Source: Bretschneidera sinensis
Lineage: Eukaryota; Streptophyta; Magnoliopsida; Brassicales; Akaniaceae
Direction of reading: 5' to 3'
Assembly: GCA_023935145.1 (NCBI GenBank)
Contig: CM043700.1
Coordinates: forward strand, 63,940,620-64,004,619
Length of the DNA stretch: 64,000 bases
This document shows positions 11,181-23,286 of this stretch, piece after piece (the stretch's first letter is position 1; every line of letters starts with the position of its first letter). The notes beneath the pieces were generated by a model that was not told where the DNA came from, ran no database searches, and saw only the letters and a program-made list of their open reading frames with translations. The translations under genes and the position numbers were made by a program.

Positions 11181-13640
11181 CAACTTTTCCAATAACCCTT
11201 TGCACCACATAGCCTCATTTATGGCTTCCGTAGTCGCTATGTACTCAGCCTCAGTTGTTGAGAGTGCTACCACCAGCTGAAACTGAGGCTTCACATATCT
11301 CAACAACTACTTCATCCCAAGCCAAAGCTCCTTTCCGGGATTACTTACAAATCTGCTGAGAACACTAATTGCCTGAGAAATGTCAAGTCTAGTGCTTACC
11401 ATCATGAACATGACTGATCCAACTACACTAGAGTAACGGACCTTTTCCATTTCCTTTTTCTCCTCATCCGTTCCAGGACGTTGTTTGCTGGTGAACTTGA
11501 AATGACCAGCAAGGGAAATCTTCACTGGTTTACTATCTTCCATAGAAAACTTAGACAACACATTTTCTGTGTAAGAAGACTAAGAAACCTTCAACCTGTT
11601 TCTCTCTCTTTCCTGAATTATTCTCATCCCAAGAATCTTTTGTGCAAGGCCAAGATCCTTCCTCTCAAACTCTGAACTGAGTTCAGACTTCAACCTTTCT
11701 ATCCTCTCCCTGCTATTATCAACCAACAACATATCATCAGCATATATGACGATACTCACCATTTCCTCCACCTTGTGTCCAGGTGAGAAAATTTATGTAA
11801 AATCTATGCCTTCTCTTTGCGTAAACCCCTTCGCTACCAGCCTAGCCTTGTACTGGACTTCATCCCCTAGAGGGTTCCCTTCTTTGATCTTGTAAGTCCA
11901 CTTACAATCCACAGCTCTCTGTTTTCCTAGAATGTGCACTAATTCCTAAAAGTTGTTCTTCCTCAAAGAATGCATTTCTTCCTCCATAGCTAGCTTCCAT
12001 CTTGACGAATCCTTACATCCCATGGCATCAATGTAAGTCTCTGGTTCACTTATCCCTCCTTCTATCCAAGGAGCTGCTGCATTCGCAGCCGTAAAACCAT
12101 ATCTCAAAGGTGGTCTGACAAGCCTTCTTTCCCGATCCCTTGTGAGCTGATAGTCATTCTAACTTGCTCCATCATCCCCTTCTAGTTCAGCCTCCTCTCG
12201 AGTGTCCTGAGCTTGGCATTCATCAATGGGCTCTACCTGGTCCGAACTTTCTTGCCTTCCTTGCTCTACCTGAACTGAATTTTCCTTGATGCTATACTCT
12301 ACAAATACCGAACTGGTTTGCTCACTATCCTATACAGGGCTAGTTTTCTCCAAATAGGGAAATAAATGCTCACTAAAAAAATGACATATTTATTTATTAT
12401 GAGTTTAAATCCTTTTGGCTCTAAGGATCACAACCTATACCCCTTAGCCCCTTCCCCATATCCTAGAAACACACATTTTCTAGATCTTGGGCTAACTTTA
12501 TCATCCTTTTGATATGCATACGCAGCACACCCAAAAGTCCTAAGGTTGTTCAACTCAGGGGGTTTTCCACTCCTTATCTCCTCGGGAGCCTTAAGGTCCA
12601 CAGCCCTAGAGGGCGATCTATAAGCCAAATATGCAGCAGTAGACACAGCTTCCCCCCAAAAATATTTTGGTAAACTGGACCCAATTAACATACACATAAT
12701 CTTTTCCATAAGAGTCCTATTCATCCTCTCTACAACTCCATTTTGCTGAGGGGTTTTCACAACCGTTATATGTCTTAGAATCTCATTTAACTCACAGAAT
12801 TTATCAAAATCCTTATTAAAAAATTCTAAGCCATTATCGGTTCTTAACACCTTAACTACCCTGCCCGTCTGAGTCTTCAGCAACTTTTTCTACACCATAA
12901 ATTTATTCAAAGCATCTGATTTATTTTTAAGCAAATAAACCCAAACCTTTCTAGAATAATCATCAATTAAAGACAGAGTAAACATTACCTCCCTGTGTTG
13001 GCGTTCTTGCTGGTCCTCAAAGATCCACATGAATGTAGTTAAGAATGCCTTTAGACTTGTGCACTCCAGTGCTGAAGCTAACCCGATGTTGCTTCCTAAG
13101 AACACAACATTCACGAAAATCAAGTTTCTCTACCTTGTCACCACTAAGTAGACCATCCTTGCTGAGAACTTGCAGACCCTTTTCGCTCATATGTCCCAAG
13201 AAATTGTGCCAAAGAACCGCCTTATTCATCTCAGCCATCAAGCTTGCTGCTTGATCTTTGATTTTTGTCTCTTCGATCATCTCATAGAGACCATCCTTTA
13301 TTGCTGCTTTGATCACTATCAAAGATCCCTTGGTTACCTTGATCTTTCCTCCCTCTATTTTGTATGTGTATCCCATGGAATCTAGCTATCGCAATGAGAT
13401 CAAATTTCTTCGCAAATCCGAAAGATACCTCACATTCCGCAGTAGCCTTGTGACTCCATCAAACATCCTCAATTGGATGTCTCTTATCCCCCTCATTTAG
13501 CAAGAAGTATCATTCCCCAAGAAAACCTTTCCATCATTGGTTTCCTTGAAATTCTTGAACCAATCCCTGTGAGGGCACATATGATAAGTGCATCCGGAAT
13601 CTAGGATCCATTTCTCGCTGTCTTACCTCTTGCTCACATT
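11181..13640 (-). pseudogene. C1 pol: protease tail, integrase, deleted RT, RNase H start
   Basis: 13600-13017 carries the protease tail and pre-integrase part (WHNFLGHMSEKGLQ, ECCVLRKQHRVSF). 13016-12428 is integrase with LRTDNGLEF and TPQQNGVVERMNR (catalytic D and E visible). 12300-11790 is the broken start of RT. Near 11780 IFSPGHKVEEMVSIVIYADD shows the same RT core deletion as C2 and C3. 11560-11307 holds the RT tail (GSVMFMMVSTRLDISQA), and 11250-11181 the RNase H motif AEYIATTEA. Many frameshifts and stops make it dead. Confidence 0.85.
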
Positions 13641-14495
13641 TGAGCACTCAACAAGAATATCATCTAGTTGTTCTCCTTTGGAAACCGGAGCCTCTCCATT
13701 GTTGGTATGACTTCTTCCTCTCTTATCCCATAACTTCTTGCAATCTTTTTTGAAATGACCCTCCTTATTGCAGTAGTAGCATTTCTTTCCTCCAAATCTC
13801 GGTTTGGAGTGTGCTCTCCCATGGCTTTGCCCTCTACCCTTTGGTTTATCCTAGTAGTTGCTATGGATGCTACTGCCATTCCGATTTGCTGGCCTTCCTC
13901 TAACGAACAGCCCTTCTCCACTTGATGCTTCCCTCATCTTGGCTTTGAAATCATGAGCCTTTATAACATTGATCACAATTTCCTTGGTTAGTGTATCTCT
14001 TCCATATTCAATAGCATTAATCAAACTTTCAAAATAATCAGGAAGAGAATTCAATAACATAACAGCCAATTGTTCATCAGGGAATGTTATACTAGAACTA
14101 GCTAAATCTTGAACTAGTTTATTAAACACATCAAGATTATCTTGCAACTCTTTATTAGGATCCATTTTAAAAGTAAAGATTTGTTTAAGAAGATAAATCT
14201 TATTAGGGAGAGTTTTTGTTAGAAACAACTCATCTAGTTTCTTCTATATGACAGTTGGATATTTCGAATCTCCATATTCTCTTGTCACACTATCCGACAT
14301 GTGCAGAAAGATGGTGCTATATGCCATCTACTTCATCTCAATCCGCTCGACCTCCGTGATACTTGTTGAAAAATCGTCATCTTCTCAAATAGCCAAGTCC
14401 ACCTTTTGTTGCATAAGAACAACCTTGATTTTCTGCTTCCAAAGGGAAAAGTCTCTCTTTCCATCAAACTTCTCAACAATGAAATTTGAACCCAT
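13622..14495 (-). pseudogene. C1 gag, second (downstream) copy of a tandem duplication
   Basis: The start ATG is at 14495 (reads GSNFIVEKFDG). Further motifs are HMSDSVTREYGDS, NKELQDNLDVFNKLVQDL and a CX2CX4HX4C knuckle with KKDC near 13750. Stops occur early. It repeats 14600-15409 almost word for word. This copy keeps the stretch EYGRDTLTKEIVIN that the other has lost. It runs on into protease, so this is the copy joined to pol. Confidence 0.85.
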
Positions 14496-14599
14496 CTTGT
14501 GGAGAAAATCCCAAATTTATGCAGTACCCACAATTTCTTTCCAACTTATAAATCTCAAGAACACGATCAAATCTCGATGCCTTACCTCTTGCTCACATT

Positions 14600-15409
14600 T
14601 TACCACACAACAAGAACATCATCTAGCTATTCTTCTTTGGCAACCGAAGCCTCTCCATTGTTGGTATGGCTTCTTCCTCTCTCATCCCACAACTTCTTCT
14701 TGCAATCTTTCTTGAAATGACCCTCCTTATTGCAATAGTAGCATTTCTTTCCTCCAAATCTCGGTTTGGAGTGTGCTCTCCCATGGCTTTGCCCTCTACC
14801 CTTTGCTCTATCCTGGTAGTTGCCATGGATGCTACTGCCATTCCGAGTTGCTGGCCTTCCTCTAACGAACAACTCTTCTCCACTTGATGCTTCCCTCATC
14901 TTGGCTTTGAAATCATGAGCCCTTATAGCATTAATCAAACTTTCAAAATAATCAGGATGATAATTCAATAACATAACAGCCAATTGTTCATCAGGGAATG
15001 TTATACTACAACTAACTAAATCTTGAACTAGTTTATTAAACACATCTAGATTATCTTGCAACTCTTTATTAGAATCCATTTTAAAAGCAAAGATTCGTTT
15101 AAGAAGATAAATTTTATTAGGGAAAGTTTTCGTAAGAAACAACTCATCTAGTTTCTTCTATATGACAGTTGGATCTTTCGAATCTCCATATTCTCTTGTC
15201 ACACTATCCGACATGTGCAGAAAGATGGTGCTATATGTCATCTTCTTCATCTCAATCCGCTCGACCTTCGTGATACTTGTTGAAAAATCGTCATCTTCTC
15301 CAATAGCCATGTCCACCTTTTGTTGTATAAGAACAATCTTAATTTTCTGTTTCCAAAGGGAAAAGTCTCCATTTCCATCAAACTTCTCAACAATGAAATT
15401 TGAATCCAT
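14600..15409 (-). pseudogene. C1 gag, first (upstream) copy of the tandem duplication
   Basis: The ATG at 15409 (MDSNFIVEKFDGNGDF) follows the leader. A frame to 15158 is followed by an open stretch 15142-14627, with KIYLLKRIFAFKMDSNKE, FPDEQLAVMLLN and the knuckle CYYCNKEGHFKKDC around residues 135-148 of that stretch. One stop between IYRRN and the second stretch separates the two parts. An in-frame loss removes about 17 residues after LINAI. This copy ends where the leader of the other copy begins and is not joined to protease. Confidence 0.85.
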
Positions 15410-15681
15410 TATGCGGAGAAAATCCCAAATTTATGCAGTACCCACAATTGCTTTCCAACTTCTAAATCTCAAGAACACGATCAAATCTTGATCTTAACAC
15501 CGTTCTTGAATCACTCTCAAGAACCCGATCAGATCTTGATCCCAGCACTGTTCTTGAATCAACTAAGAAGTTGACATTTGATTCTTGTCGCCTTGCTCCG
15601 ATACCCAGCTATACAAGCTCTGATACCACTGTATCACCACCAAAGAATCCTTTGATTCTTGGAACTGAGCTCTGATACCAC
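15410..15681 (-). other. C1 leader with three initiator-Met primer-like sites
   Basis: The sites on the plus strand are gctccgataccca at 15595, gctctgatacca at 15617-15628 and gctctgatacca at 15669-15680. The last is one base from the LTR and is the functional position. The sequence equals the 3' end of plant initiator tRNA-Met. The remainder holds repeats of 'gttcttgaatca' and 'gatcttgatc'. No ORF. Confidence 0.75.
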
Positions 15682-16527
15682 TGTTGGAAAATCACCTTGT
15701 TGTGGAATCCCAGGTTGTGATCTTTCCAAACACCCAAATCTAGAATGACTTGTAACAAAACAGCAATCAGATCAATTAAATAAAGAACACAAGCAATTGT
15801 TATCGAGTTTCGGCAATGTGCCTACGCCTCGGTGAGCTCCTCCGAGCTGTCTGCACTAAATCAATAGAGTTCTTACAATTACAGCAACACCTCTTCAAGA
15901 ACCCTCTTATTCTTGGAGAATAAAATAAGAGAAAAAGAAAGTGATAAGGACTAAGTGTTTCCTTGGGGAAAATTCCAATTACAAAGCCCTTAAATCCCTA
16001 ATCTATACTACTCTCTCTCTAAACAACTAACCTCTCTTGAATGAGTCTCTCTTGTGTTTAGTGTATTTGCACTCTTACACACCATGTGTTCTATTTCACA
16101 CATATTCACATGTCAATCACTCTTCTTGAGATGATTTTCTCTGCTTGTTGTTAGAAGACCTTTTATATAGAGCAATGACTACCTCATCCAATTTTTGAGA
16201 TCAATCTCAACCCTTAGATCTCAAGAACCAAAGACCCATGGCTCTCTAAGAGTCGAAGTAATCCTGTGCGTTTTAACCAAGTCCCTTGCACCATCTCAAA
16301 GTGTTAAAAAATTGGTGTCAGGTGTGCTTCGTGCGGAGGCTTAGAATTGGGCGAGCTAAGGCTCAGAATAGGGGAAACTTGCTGCCTTGCTAGAGGCCGC
16401 GGCGCGGCTAGTCTGTGCCGCGGCGCACACCTGAAGGAGGTTTCCTTTACTTGCTGGAGGCCGTGGCGCACAACCTAGACCTGATGCTGAATTTTTTCTC
16501 TCTTTAGTTTGTAGACAAATCCCAACA
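15682..16527 (-). repeat. C1 5' LTR
   Basis: Plus-strand ends are tgttggaaaat and aatcccaaca, 846 bases. A minus-strand TATA (plus strand ttttatatag) lies at 16161-16170. Upstream of it, at 16392-16474, are three GC-rich motifs built on gccgcggcgc. The 15780-15850 part (ttgttatcgag, cggcaatgtgcctacg) is shared with C2, C3 and the 35168 LTR. Confidence 0.9.
16161..16170 (-). promoter_or_regulatory. TATA box of the C1 LTR
   Basis: CTATATAAAA on the minus strand, about 220 bases downstream of the gccgcggcgc motifs. Confidence 0.6.
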
Positions 16528-17685
16528 TCTTATTGTGTGCAGCTCAAGTAACGTAAGTTGATATGCCTTAAAAGCTATGATTTCCATATTCTCATGCAAG
16601 AACTTCTTCCTATAGCTATATGAGGTTCTTTTCCTAATAGAGTTAGCTCTGTTATAATTGATTTATGTCGTTATTTCAGATGCATCTGCTCTAAGGTTTT
16701 GCATGAACGTGACCTCGAGCTACTTAAGTCCCAAATTACTTTAATTCTTTGCGAAATGGAAAATATTTTCCCCCCATCCTTTTTCACTATCATGGTGCAT
16801 TTGGTTATTCATTTAGCAGTCAAGAAAAAAATTGTTGGACCAGTAGCTTACTGATGGATGTATCCTATTAAAAGGTACTCTTTTAGCTGTATAATATTTT
16901 GAGTTACACTTATATAGGTAATACAATCTTTAAAGTTCCTTATTCTTCTGTTTTAAATTTATGCTTATTTAGGTTCCTTCTTAGACTCAAGTTTTTTGTG
17001 TGTAATAGAGCTCATCTAGAGGGATCTATTTCAGAAAATTACTTAGCACAAGAATGCTCGACATTTTGTTCACGCTACCTATCAAGAGTTGAGACTAGTT
17101 TTAATCAAACAAGTACGAAATGATGAATAGGGCAATCCAAATTTGAAAAAAAAGAATCCATTTTATTCGCATTTGGTTGACCTTTGAGGAAGAAGAAAAA
17201 AAATGCATTTAATGTGAAGAAGCGTAAAAGGGTCTCATGAGTTACGCTTGACAAGCAAAGTTTGGTGCAAGCACATCGATTTGTTCTTTTTAATTATGAT
17301 GCAGTCACTCCATTTCAAAAGTAAGAAAACAAATTCTAGTTTTCTTACCAAATACACAAACCTTATTTAATGCTCCAAAACTTTATTTTAGGTTCTTATA
17401 TTAGATTTTGTATGTAGACAACATAAGCAATTTGTTAAGAGAAAAAATCGACCACATCGTTTATCATAATATGAAATCGATAGAATTCAATGTCATACTT
17501 TCCATGATTAGTTTTATAATTGAGTAAGTATAGTAGACTATATCTTACAAGTTTGTAGTTCATAAAGCTTAAATATTAAATTTACCACTTATTAATATCT
17601 AGGTTGCACGTATGGATGAGGAAGGGAATGCAGAAGTTACAAACCAAATTAGATTGCTTACTCGTGGTCCTAGTCAAATGGTTCG
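16528..17685 (+). pseudogene. CACTA (En/Spm) transposase remnant, DUF4218-like region, with introns
   Basis: After an intron-like stretch ending ttatttcag at about 16680 the plus strand reads KVLHERDLELLKSQ, ILCEMENIFPPSFF, IMVHLVIHL, then GPVAY-WMYPIKRY near 16850. This is the hallmark order of the DUF4218 region of plant TNP2-type transposases. 16999-17110 continues with HLEGSISENYLAQE and CSTFCSRYLSRVETSFN. 17249-17325 reads LDKQSLVQAHRFVLFNYD. After a second intron-like stretch, 17605-17680 reads EVTNQIRLLTRGPSQMV. Stops and frameshifts are present. The left side is cut by C1 and the right by G2. These proteins excise and reinsert CACTA transposons. It is the oldest layer seen here. Confidence 0.85.
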
Positions 17686-19848
17686 AGTAACAACCAATCC
17701 CGGGTTGGCACCCTTGAGGCAATGTCTTCACGTTTTGTAATCCCAGCATGACACATATGTGCAACAATATAAATAAATCAACTGATATTATATACGTACA
17801 TATTATTACTTATTATGCATGAATATTTACAAATATATATTTTTTCCATTAGTCTGAGGATGTGGACCACGAGACTTACAGATAATCACTCAATCTGAAT
17901 CACAGCTCACCAATCTATTTGTCCTGCCCGTTACTTGAAATTAGTTAACAATGAAGAGTGAGTTCACAAGTTCTGTGAATTAAATTTACTAGAAGTACTC
18001 AATTTGTGTACTTTCATTCACATCTTATAATTCAATTGTTCAAATAGTCTTCCAATATTCATTAATCTATTATCTCATATAATACGATAATAGCATTCTA
18101 TTATCACTACTCATATCAGAATTCTCATCATTTGTCAATCTCTTTTTAAGTTAATCATCAAATATATCAATATTTTTTCTCATATATTTAATCATCTTGA
18201 GACTATCAATTCAACATCATTATTTACCTCGTTATGAGATTCACAACATATAATCAATTAAGCAAATCAATTTTTATCATATTATACTGTAATATTTCTT
18301 CCTCATCATATATGTCTCTGTGTGAGACTCATTTGTCTATCAATCATATCACAATCAAGACTGATGCTTTAGCACTTCAATCAATAATAATCAATAATTA
18401 AAACAAATGCAATGCATTAATTTAAATTTTCTTTCTTTATTTCTCATCAGATCATTTCGTATTATTATCGGGGAATGTCTTCCCACATGTCGACATGTTT
18501 CTACTCATACTGGCTGCTTACCTGGTTCTTTATTTTCAGTTAGACCGGCTACCTTCTCGGTTCTTTTATTTTTAGCTAGATCGGTTGCCTTCCTGAGTCT
18601 TTTATTTTCATTTAGACCGACTGCTTTCCCAGTTCTTTTTTTTTCATTTAGACCAGGCGTCTTCCATGTTCTTTTATTTTCGTTTAGACCAGTTGCCTTC
18701 CCGGTTCTTTTTTTTTATTTCATGCATATGGACAATAATATGAAAACAAATAGACTAGCTACCTTCCTGATCTTTTATTTTATGCATATGAGCAATAATA
18801 TGAAAACAAACATACATTCAAGCATTCCATTTAGCAATCAAGCTCTTTCTCAAAATTATTATTTTTATCATATTTATTAAATTATCTCTTTATATATCAT
18901 ATCAAATTATTAATCATAGTTTGTCAAGAATTTTATTTATCCTTTCATTATATATTTCTTCAGCTCATTATATCATTAATATTACCTTACATATAATAAA
19001 TTTTTAACATATCAATTATTCATAAAATATAAATCAACCAACTTTCATATATCATCCAATTATTGTAGTTCAATAATTACTTCAAATATCGTCACTTTAT
19101 ATTTCATATATATCTCGATCACAAAAAGTAAATCTAACTCACCACGTAGCATTTAAAGCTACCCGTGGATCACATCCTTGCCTTTCCTATCACTTTCAGC
19201 AATTTCACCCAATTATTGATCATCAACACCTAACATAATATTTATATTAAAATTTCTGATTTATTCTTCAATTCTTCCATAATTCATACCATTTAAATTT
19301 CTACATCAAATTCCTTGTAATTTCATGTATGCATAATTTCAAAAATAAACTTCACATTATTACCTTTTGTTTTTCTTAAAGTTTTTCCCGAATCTCTTTA
19401 AACTCTCTCATAAACTTCTTCAAAATTTTAATCTTTCAACCTTTCTTTGAGTCCCCAACTGTTTAAAGAAAGAGAGTAATTTGAATTGAAGAAAGAAAGA
19501 AACTAAACAGGATTTGGTAAAAAATACTAAAACAAAACAAAAATTTAAATTCTTATATAAAAACGGTCTGCCACCGTTTCAGCACCGTTTTAAAACTTTT
19601 AGGTGCTTAGTGTTGCACCATTCTTCAAATTAATGCTTAGTGTCCAAGGGTATCCAAAGTTGACAACACTTAGATGTCCAGGTGTTGTCCAACCTTTTTT
19701 TTTCTTCTTACCCATGCTTGGATGCTTTCGTTTTTTTTAACGGATTATTTTATTCAATAATAAATCTTTTATATATATATTATTTTAATTTCATATAATA
19801 TTTATCAAATTACTTCTTTGTCTGTACTTTAAGAACACAGGAATTACA
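17686..19848 (-). repeat. G2 3' LTR, with a 36-base minisatellite
   Basis: It starts at agtaacaacc (tgtaacgatcc in the sister LTR) and ends gaattaca next to attctacc, 2163 bases. It is very AT-rich. The long open frame through 18407-18880 is caused by the 36-base repeat, not by a gene. Confidence 0.8.
18497..18730. repeat. 36-base minisatellite in the G2 left LTR, about six copies plus one outlier
   Basis: The unit is agaccggctaccttctcggt followed by a T-rich 16-base tail (tcttttattttcattt-like). A seventh diverged unit lies near 18752-18785. The sister LTR has about eight units. Confidence 0.85.
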
Positions 19849-21350
19849 ATTCTACCTATCTTATTAAATTTCGTCACCGAAATTTCCTTACCTAATTCAT
19901 GAAAAAGTTGGGGGTATTCTTTCCTCAATCTTGCCTCATGCTCCCAAGTAATTTCTTCAACATCTTTGTTCTGCCATAATACTTGAATCATATGAATAAC
20001 TTTATTATGCAAGACTTGTTACTTTTTTTTTAGAATTCTGACTGGTACTTGCATAAGGGTAAAATCTTCCTAAAGTTCTACCGCCTGATTCGGAACATAA
20101 TGGGATTCATCATATAAACACTTTATCAAAAGTGAAACATGAAATAAATTATGTAATTGTTTTAATTTTGGAGGCAAATCCAATGTGTATGTTGTTGGTC
20201 CAACTCTCTCAATCACCTCATATGGTACTACAAATCTTGGACTCAATTTTTCTTTCTTTTTAAACCTCAATACACCCTTCCACGGAGATATCTTCAAAAA
20301 TACCCAGTCACCAACCTGAAACTCAAGAGGTAGTCTTCTATTATCAGCTTATCACTTCTGTCTGTTCTGTGCTTCTCTAAGGTTCTCTCTAACCAGTTTG
20401 ATCCTCTCAATAGTCAAATCTATCATTTCTGGACCAAATATCTTTCTTTCTCCAACTTCTTCCCAATATACTGGAGTTCTGCATGTTCTACCATATAAAG
20501 CCTCAAATGGTGCCATCCCAATACTAGTTTGATACTGATTATTGTATACAGACTCGATCAAAGGTAAATAAGCATCCCATCACTAAGAAACTCAATACAC
20601 TTGCCCTCAGCATATCTTATAGTATTTTGATGATTCCCTTTGTCTGCCTATCAGTTTAAGGATGAAAAGTTGTACTAAACTGTAACCCTTCAAAATCTAG
20701 AAGTAAATATAAAATCTCTATCTGATACAATGCTCAAAGGTACACCATGTAATCTTACAATCTCTGCTACATACAATTCAGCCAACTTTTTCAGGACTCC
20801 AAGTAGTTTTAATAGGAAGGAAATGCGAAGGCTTAGAAAGTCTATCCACTATAACCCATACAGCATCATGACCTCTCTAGGTATGGGAAATACCAGAAAC
20901 AAAATCCATGCTCATATTCTCCCATAGCCATTCAAGTACTGGAAGAGGCTGTAATAAACCTGTTGGATGTCTATTCTCAGATTTTACTTGTTGACAAGTC
21001 AAACTTTAGGAATATATTCAGCTACATCCTTCTTCATCCCTGACCACTAATAATTCTGTCTCAACCCTCTGTATATCTTATTATTACCCGGAAGCATAAA
21101 ATACATAGAATCATGAATCTCTCTTACTATTTCCTTTCACATCTCAACATCATTGGGAACACAAATTCTATGTCCTAATACCACCATACCGTCTTCTCTA
21201 ATTCTAAACTTAGTTAGCTTCCTACCTCAATAATTCTTATTTCATCTGCTCTATCCTTTCATCTTTACCCTGCATCTGTAATAAACAATCTATAATAGAA
21301 TATTGCACCACCATAATTGCCATCAATACTCCTCTATCACGAACACTCAA
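19849..21350 (-). pseudogene. G2 integrase and chromodomain-like C-terminus
   Basis: The minus strand shows broken zinc-finger and catalytic parts between 21300 and 20600. QTSIGMAPFEALYGRTCRTP follows in an open stretch at 20561-20352, then GDWVFLKISPWKGVLRF, GPTTYTLDLPP, LHNLFHVSLL (20297-20070) and a tail with KVIHMIQVLWQNKDVEEITWEHE at 20012-19850. That tail has the pattern of the chromodomain-like end in Tekay/Del chromoviruses, which directs insertion to heterochromatin. Several stops and frameshifts. Confidence 0.8.
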
Positions 21351-21644
21351 CTACATCCTTATTTTTCTTAATTCTATCATCAAGCTAGTATCATGACTCC
21401 CAATAGCAGCTAATCTCCCTATAGACTTTCTACTCAATACATTAGCTACTACATTAGCCTTCCCTGGATGATAATGAATTGTATATTCATAGTCACTAAT
21501 CAACTTTGTCCACTTGATCTGCCTGAAATTCAACTTTTTCTGGGTAGGTAAATGCGTTAAACTTTTATGATCAGTAAAAATTTCACAAGTGGTTTTATAC
21601 AGATGATGTCTCCAAATCTTCAAAGTAAAAACTATGACAGCCAA
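21351..21644 (-). pseudogene. G2 RNase H domain, C-terminal part
   Basis: Open for 97 codons: [22 protein letters not shown], then YEYTIHYHPGKANVVANVLSRK. The catalytic TDHKSL motif is present. It continues the RT frame after a stop at 21647. Confidence 0.85.
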
Positions 21645-21646
21645 TT

Positions 21647-22590
21647 CTAATTCATGGTTGGGTAATTTCTCTCATGGTTCTTCAGTTGTCTAGAAGCATA
21701 AGCTATAACTCTCACATGTTGAATCAGCACACATCCCAACCCCTGATGCGATGCATTACTAAATTCCACAAATCCTTCATCACCAGAAAAAAGCACTAAT
21801 ACCGGAGCAGTAGTCAATTTCTCTTTCAACAGCTGAAAGCTCCTCTCACATTCTTCCGACCACATAAACTTCACTTCCTTTATGGTCAATCTAGTCAATA
21901 GTCCAGCAATAATAGAAAAATTCTGGCTAAACCTCCTATAATAACTAATCAGCCCCAAAAAGCTTCTAATTTCAGTCACACTGGTGGGTCTTTCCCAATT
22001 CAACACTGCCTCTAATTTTTGTGGGTCAACTGGTATACCATCTCCTGACACAATATGCCCCAAGAAAGATATTTCACTTAATAAAAACTCACACTTAGAG
22101 AACTTTGCATACAATTTCTTTCTTCTCAGAATTTCCAACACTATCTCTAAATGTTGCCCATGCTCCTATTCATTCTTGGAATATACCAGAATATCATCAA
22201 TAAGTACAATCACAAATCTATCCAAGAATGGTTTAAACACCCGATTCATTAGATCCATAAATGCTACCAGAGCATTAGTTACCAAATGGTATCGCAAGGA
22301 ACTCATGATGGCCATAACGTGTCGTAAAAGCAGTCTTAGGCACGTCCCCTTCCTTTATCCTCAACTGATGATAACCCGATCTCAGATCTATCTTAGAAAA
22401 CACCCCTAGCCCTCTGTAACTGCTATAATAAATCATCTATCATGGGCAAAGGATATTTATTCTTAATGGTGATCTTATTCAACTGTCTATAATCAATACA
22501 CAACCTCATCATCCTATCATTCTTCACAAACAACATAGGGGCTCCCCAAGGGGACATACTAGGTCGAATAAATTGTTTATCTAGCAATTA
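21647..22590 (-). pseudogene. G2 reverse transcriptase and RNase H start
   Basis: 22590-22450 shows [15 protein letters not shown] and [19 protein letters not shown]. 22400-22150 is broken and the YxDD site is damaged. 22141-21647 is open ([50 protein letters not shown]). Frame changes and stops make it inactive. Confidence 0.85.
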
Positions 22591-23286
22591 TTGAAGCTGA
22601 ACTTTCAACTCTCTCAAGTTAGCTGGTGCCATTCTATAAGGTGCTATAGATATAGCGGCTGATCTCGGAATCAACTTAGTAGAAAACTCAATTTCCCTAT
22701 TGGGAGGCAAACCAGACAACTCCTCATGGAATACATTAGAAAAATCATTCACTACTAAGATTTCTTCTAATTTCCTAATCTCTTTTCTAGAATCTACAAC
22801 ATATGTCAAATACCCCTCACAACCTTTCTTCAACCATTTACTAGCAGTCAGGGCAGAAATAAGACAGGTTACAGGTATCTTACGTTCTCTCTGAAAATTA
22901 AACTCCTCTTGTCGTGGTATCCTGAACACCAAATTCTTCCTAAAGAAATCTACCCAAGCATGATATGCAAATAACCAATTAATTCCCAAAATTAAATCAA
23001 AATTTGTTATATATAAAGGTAACAAATCAACTTTAAATTCTCTACCAGCCATACTAATCAGACAATCCCGATAAATTGTCCTAATAATAACCCTATCCCC
23101 AGTAGGAATCTCAACAATAACAACCTGTATCAAAGGACTAACACTAGCATCAATATATTTCATATAAGCACTGGATGCAAAAGAATGGGTTGCACCAGGA
23201 TCAATCAATAATGTAGTAGGTCTATTAAGAATAGATACCATGCCCAAAACAATATCAGGAATGGTATGTGCATCATGTTGGGTCAA
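22588..23286 (-). pseudogene. G2 protease and linker to RT
   Basis: 232 codons open. The protease-like core LLIDPGATHSFAS has DPGA where active members usually have DSGA, a change next to the catalytic Asp. It continues with LILGINWLFAYHAW and the linker [13 protein letters not shown]. It is in the polyprotein between gag and RT and is followed by RT at once. Confidence 0.82.

Larger units (their letters stand above)
13622..15490. repeat. Tandem duplication of about 0.95 kb covering C1 gag and its leader
   Basis: Copy one runs about 13622-14578 and copy two about 14579-15490. Both contain, in the same order, ccttacctcttgctcac near the left end, the knuckle, the gag body, the ATG region, and aagaacacgatcaaatct at the right end. 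The second copy lacks about 50 bases, an in-frame loss. The junction lies in the word atctcgatg, where the leader meets the gag 3' part. Confidence 0.88.
11176..16527 (-). mobile_element. C1: Tork-type Ty1/copia retrotransposon, minus strand, cut by C2
   Basis: Reading down from 16527: 5' LTR, initiator-Met primer sites, gag twice in tandem, protease, integrase, RT with the family deletion, and RNase H up to 11181, where C2 interrupts it. The rest of RNase H and the 3' LTR lie left of the window. 11176-11180 (acctt) is the likely C2 target duplication. C1 is inserted in the CACTA remnant that begins at 16528; tctta (16528-16532) may be its own target duplication. Confidence 0.88.

Noticed and set aside
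16899..17123. 74-codon ORF as a stand-alone gene
   Set aside because: It is one exon piece of the CACTA remnant and ends in stops that break the family motif.
18407..18880. 157-codon plus-strand ORF with Phe/Leu-rich 12-residue repeats
   Set aside because: It is a by-product of the 36-base minisatellite in a Tekay LTR; the sister LTR gives a different frame (34427-34741).
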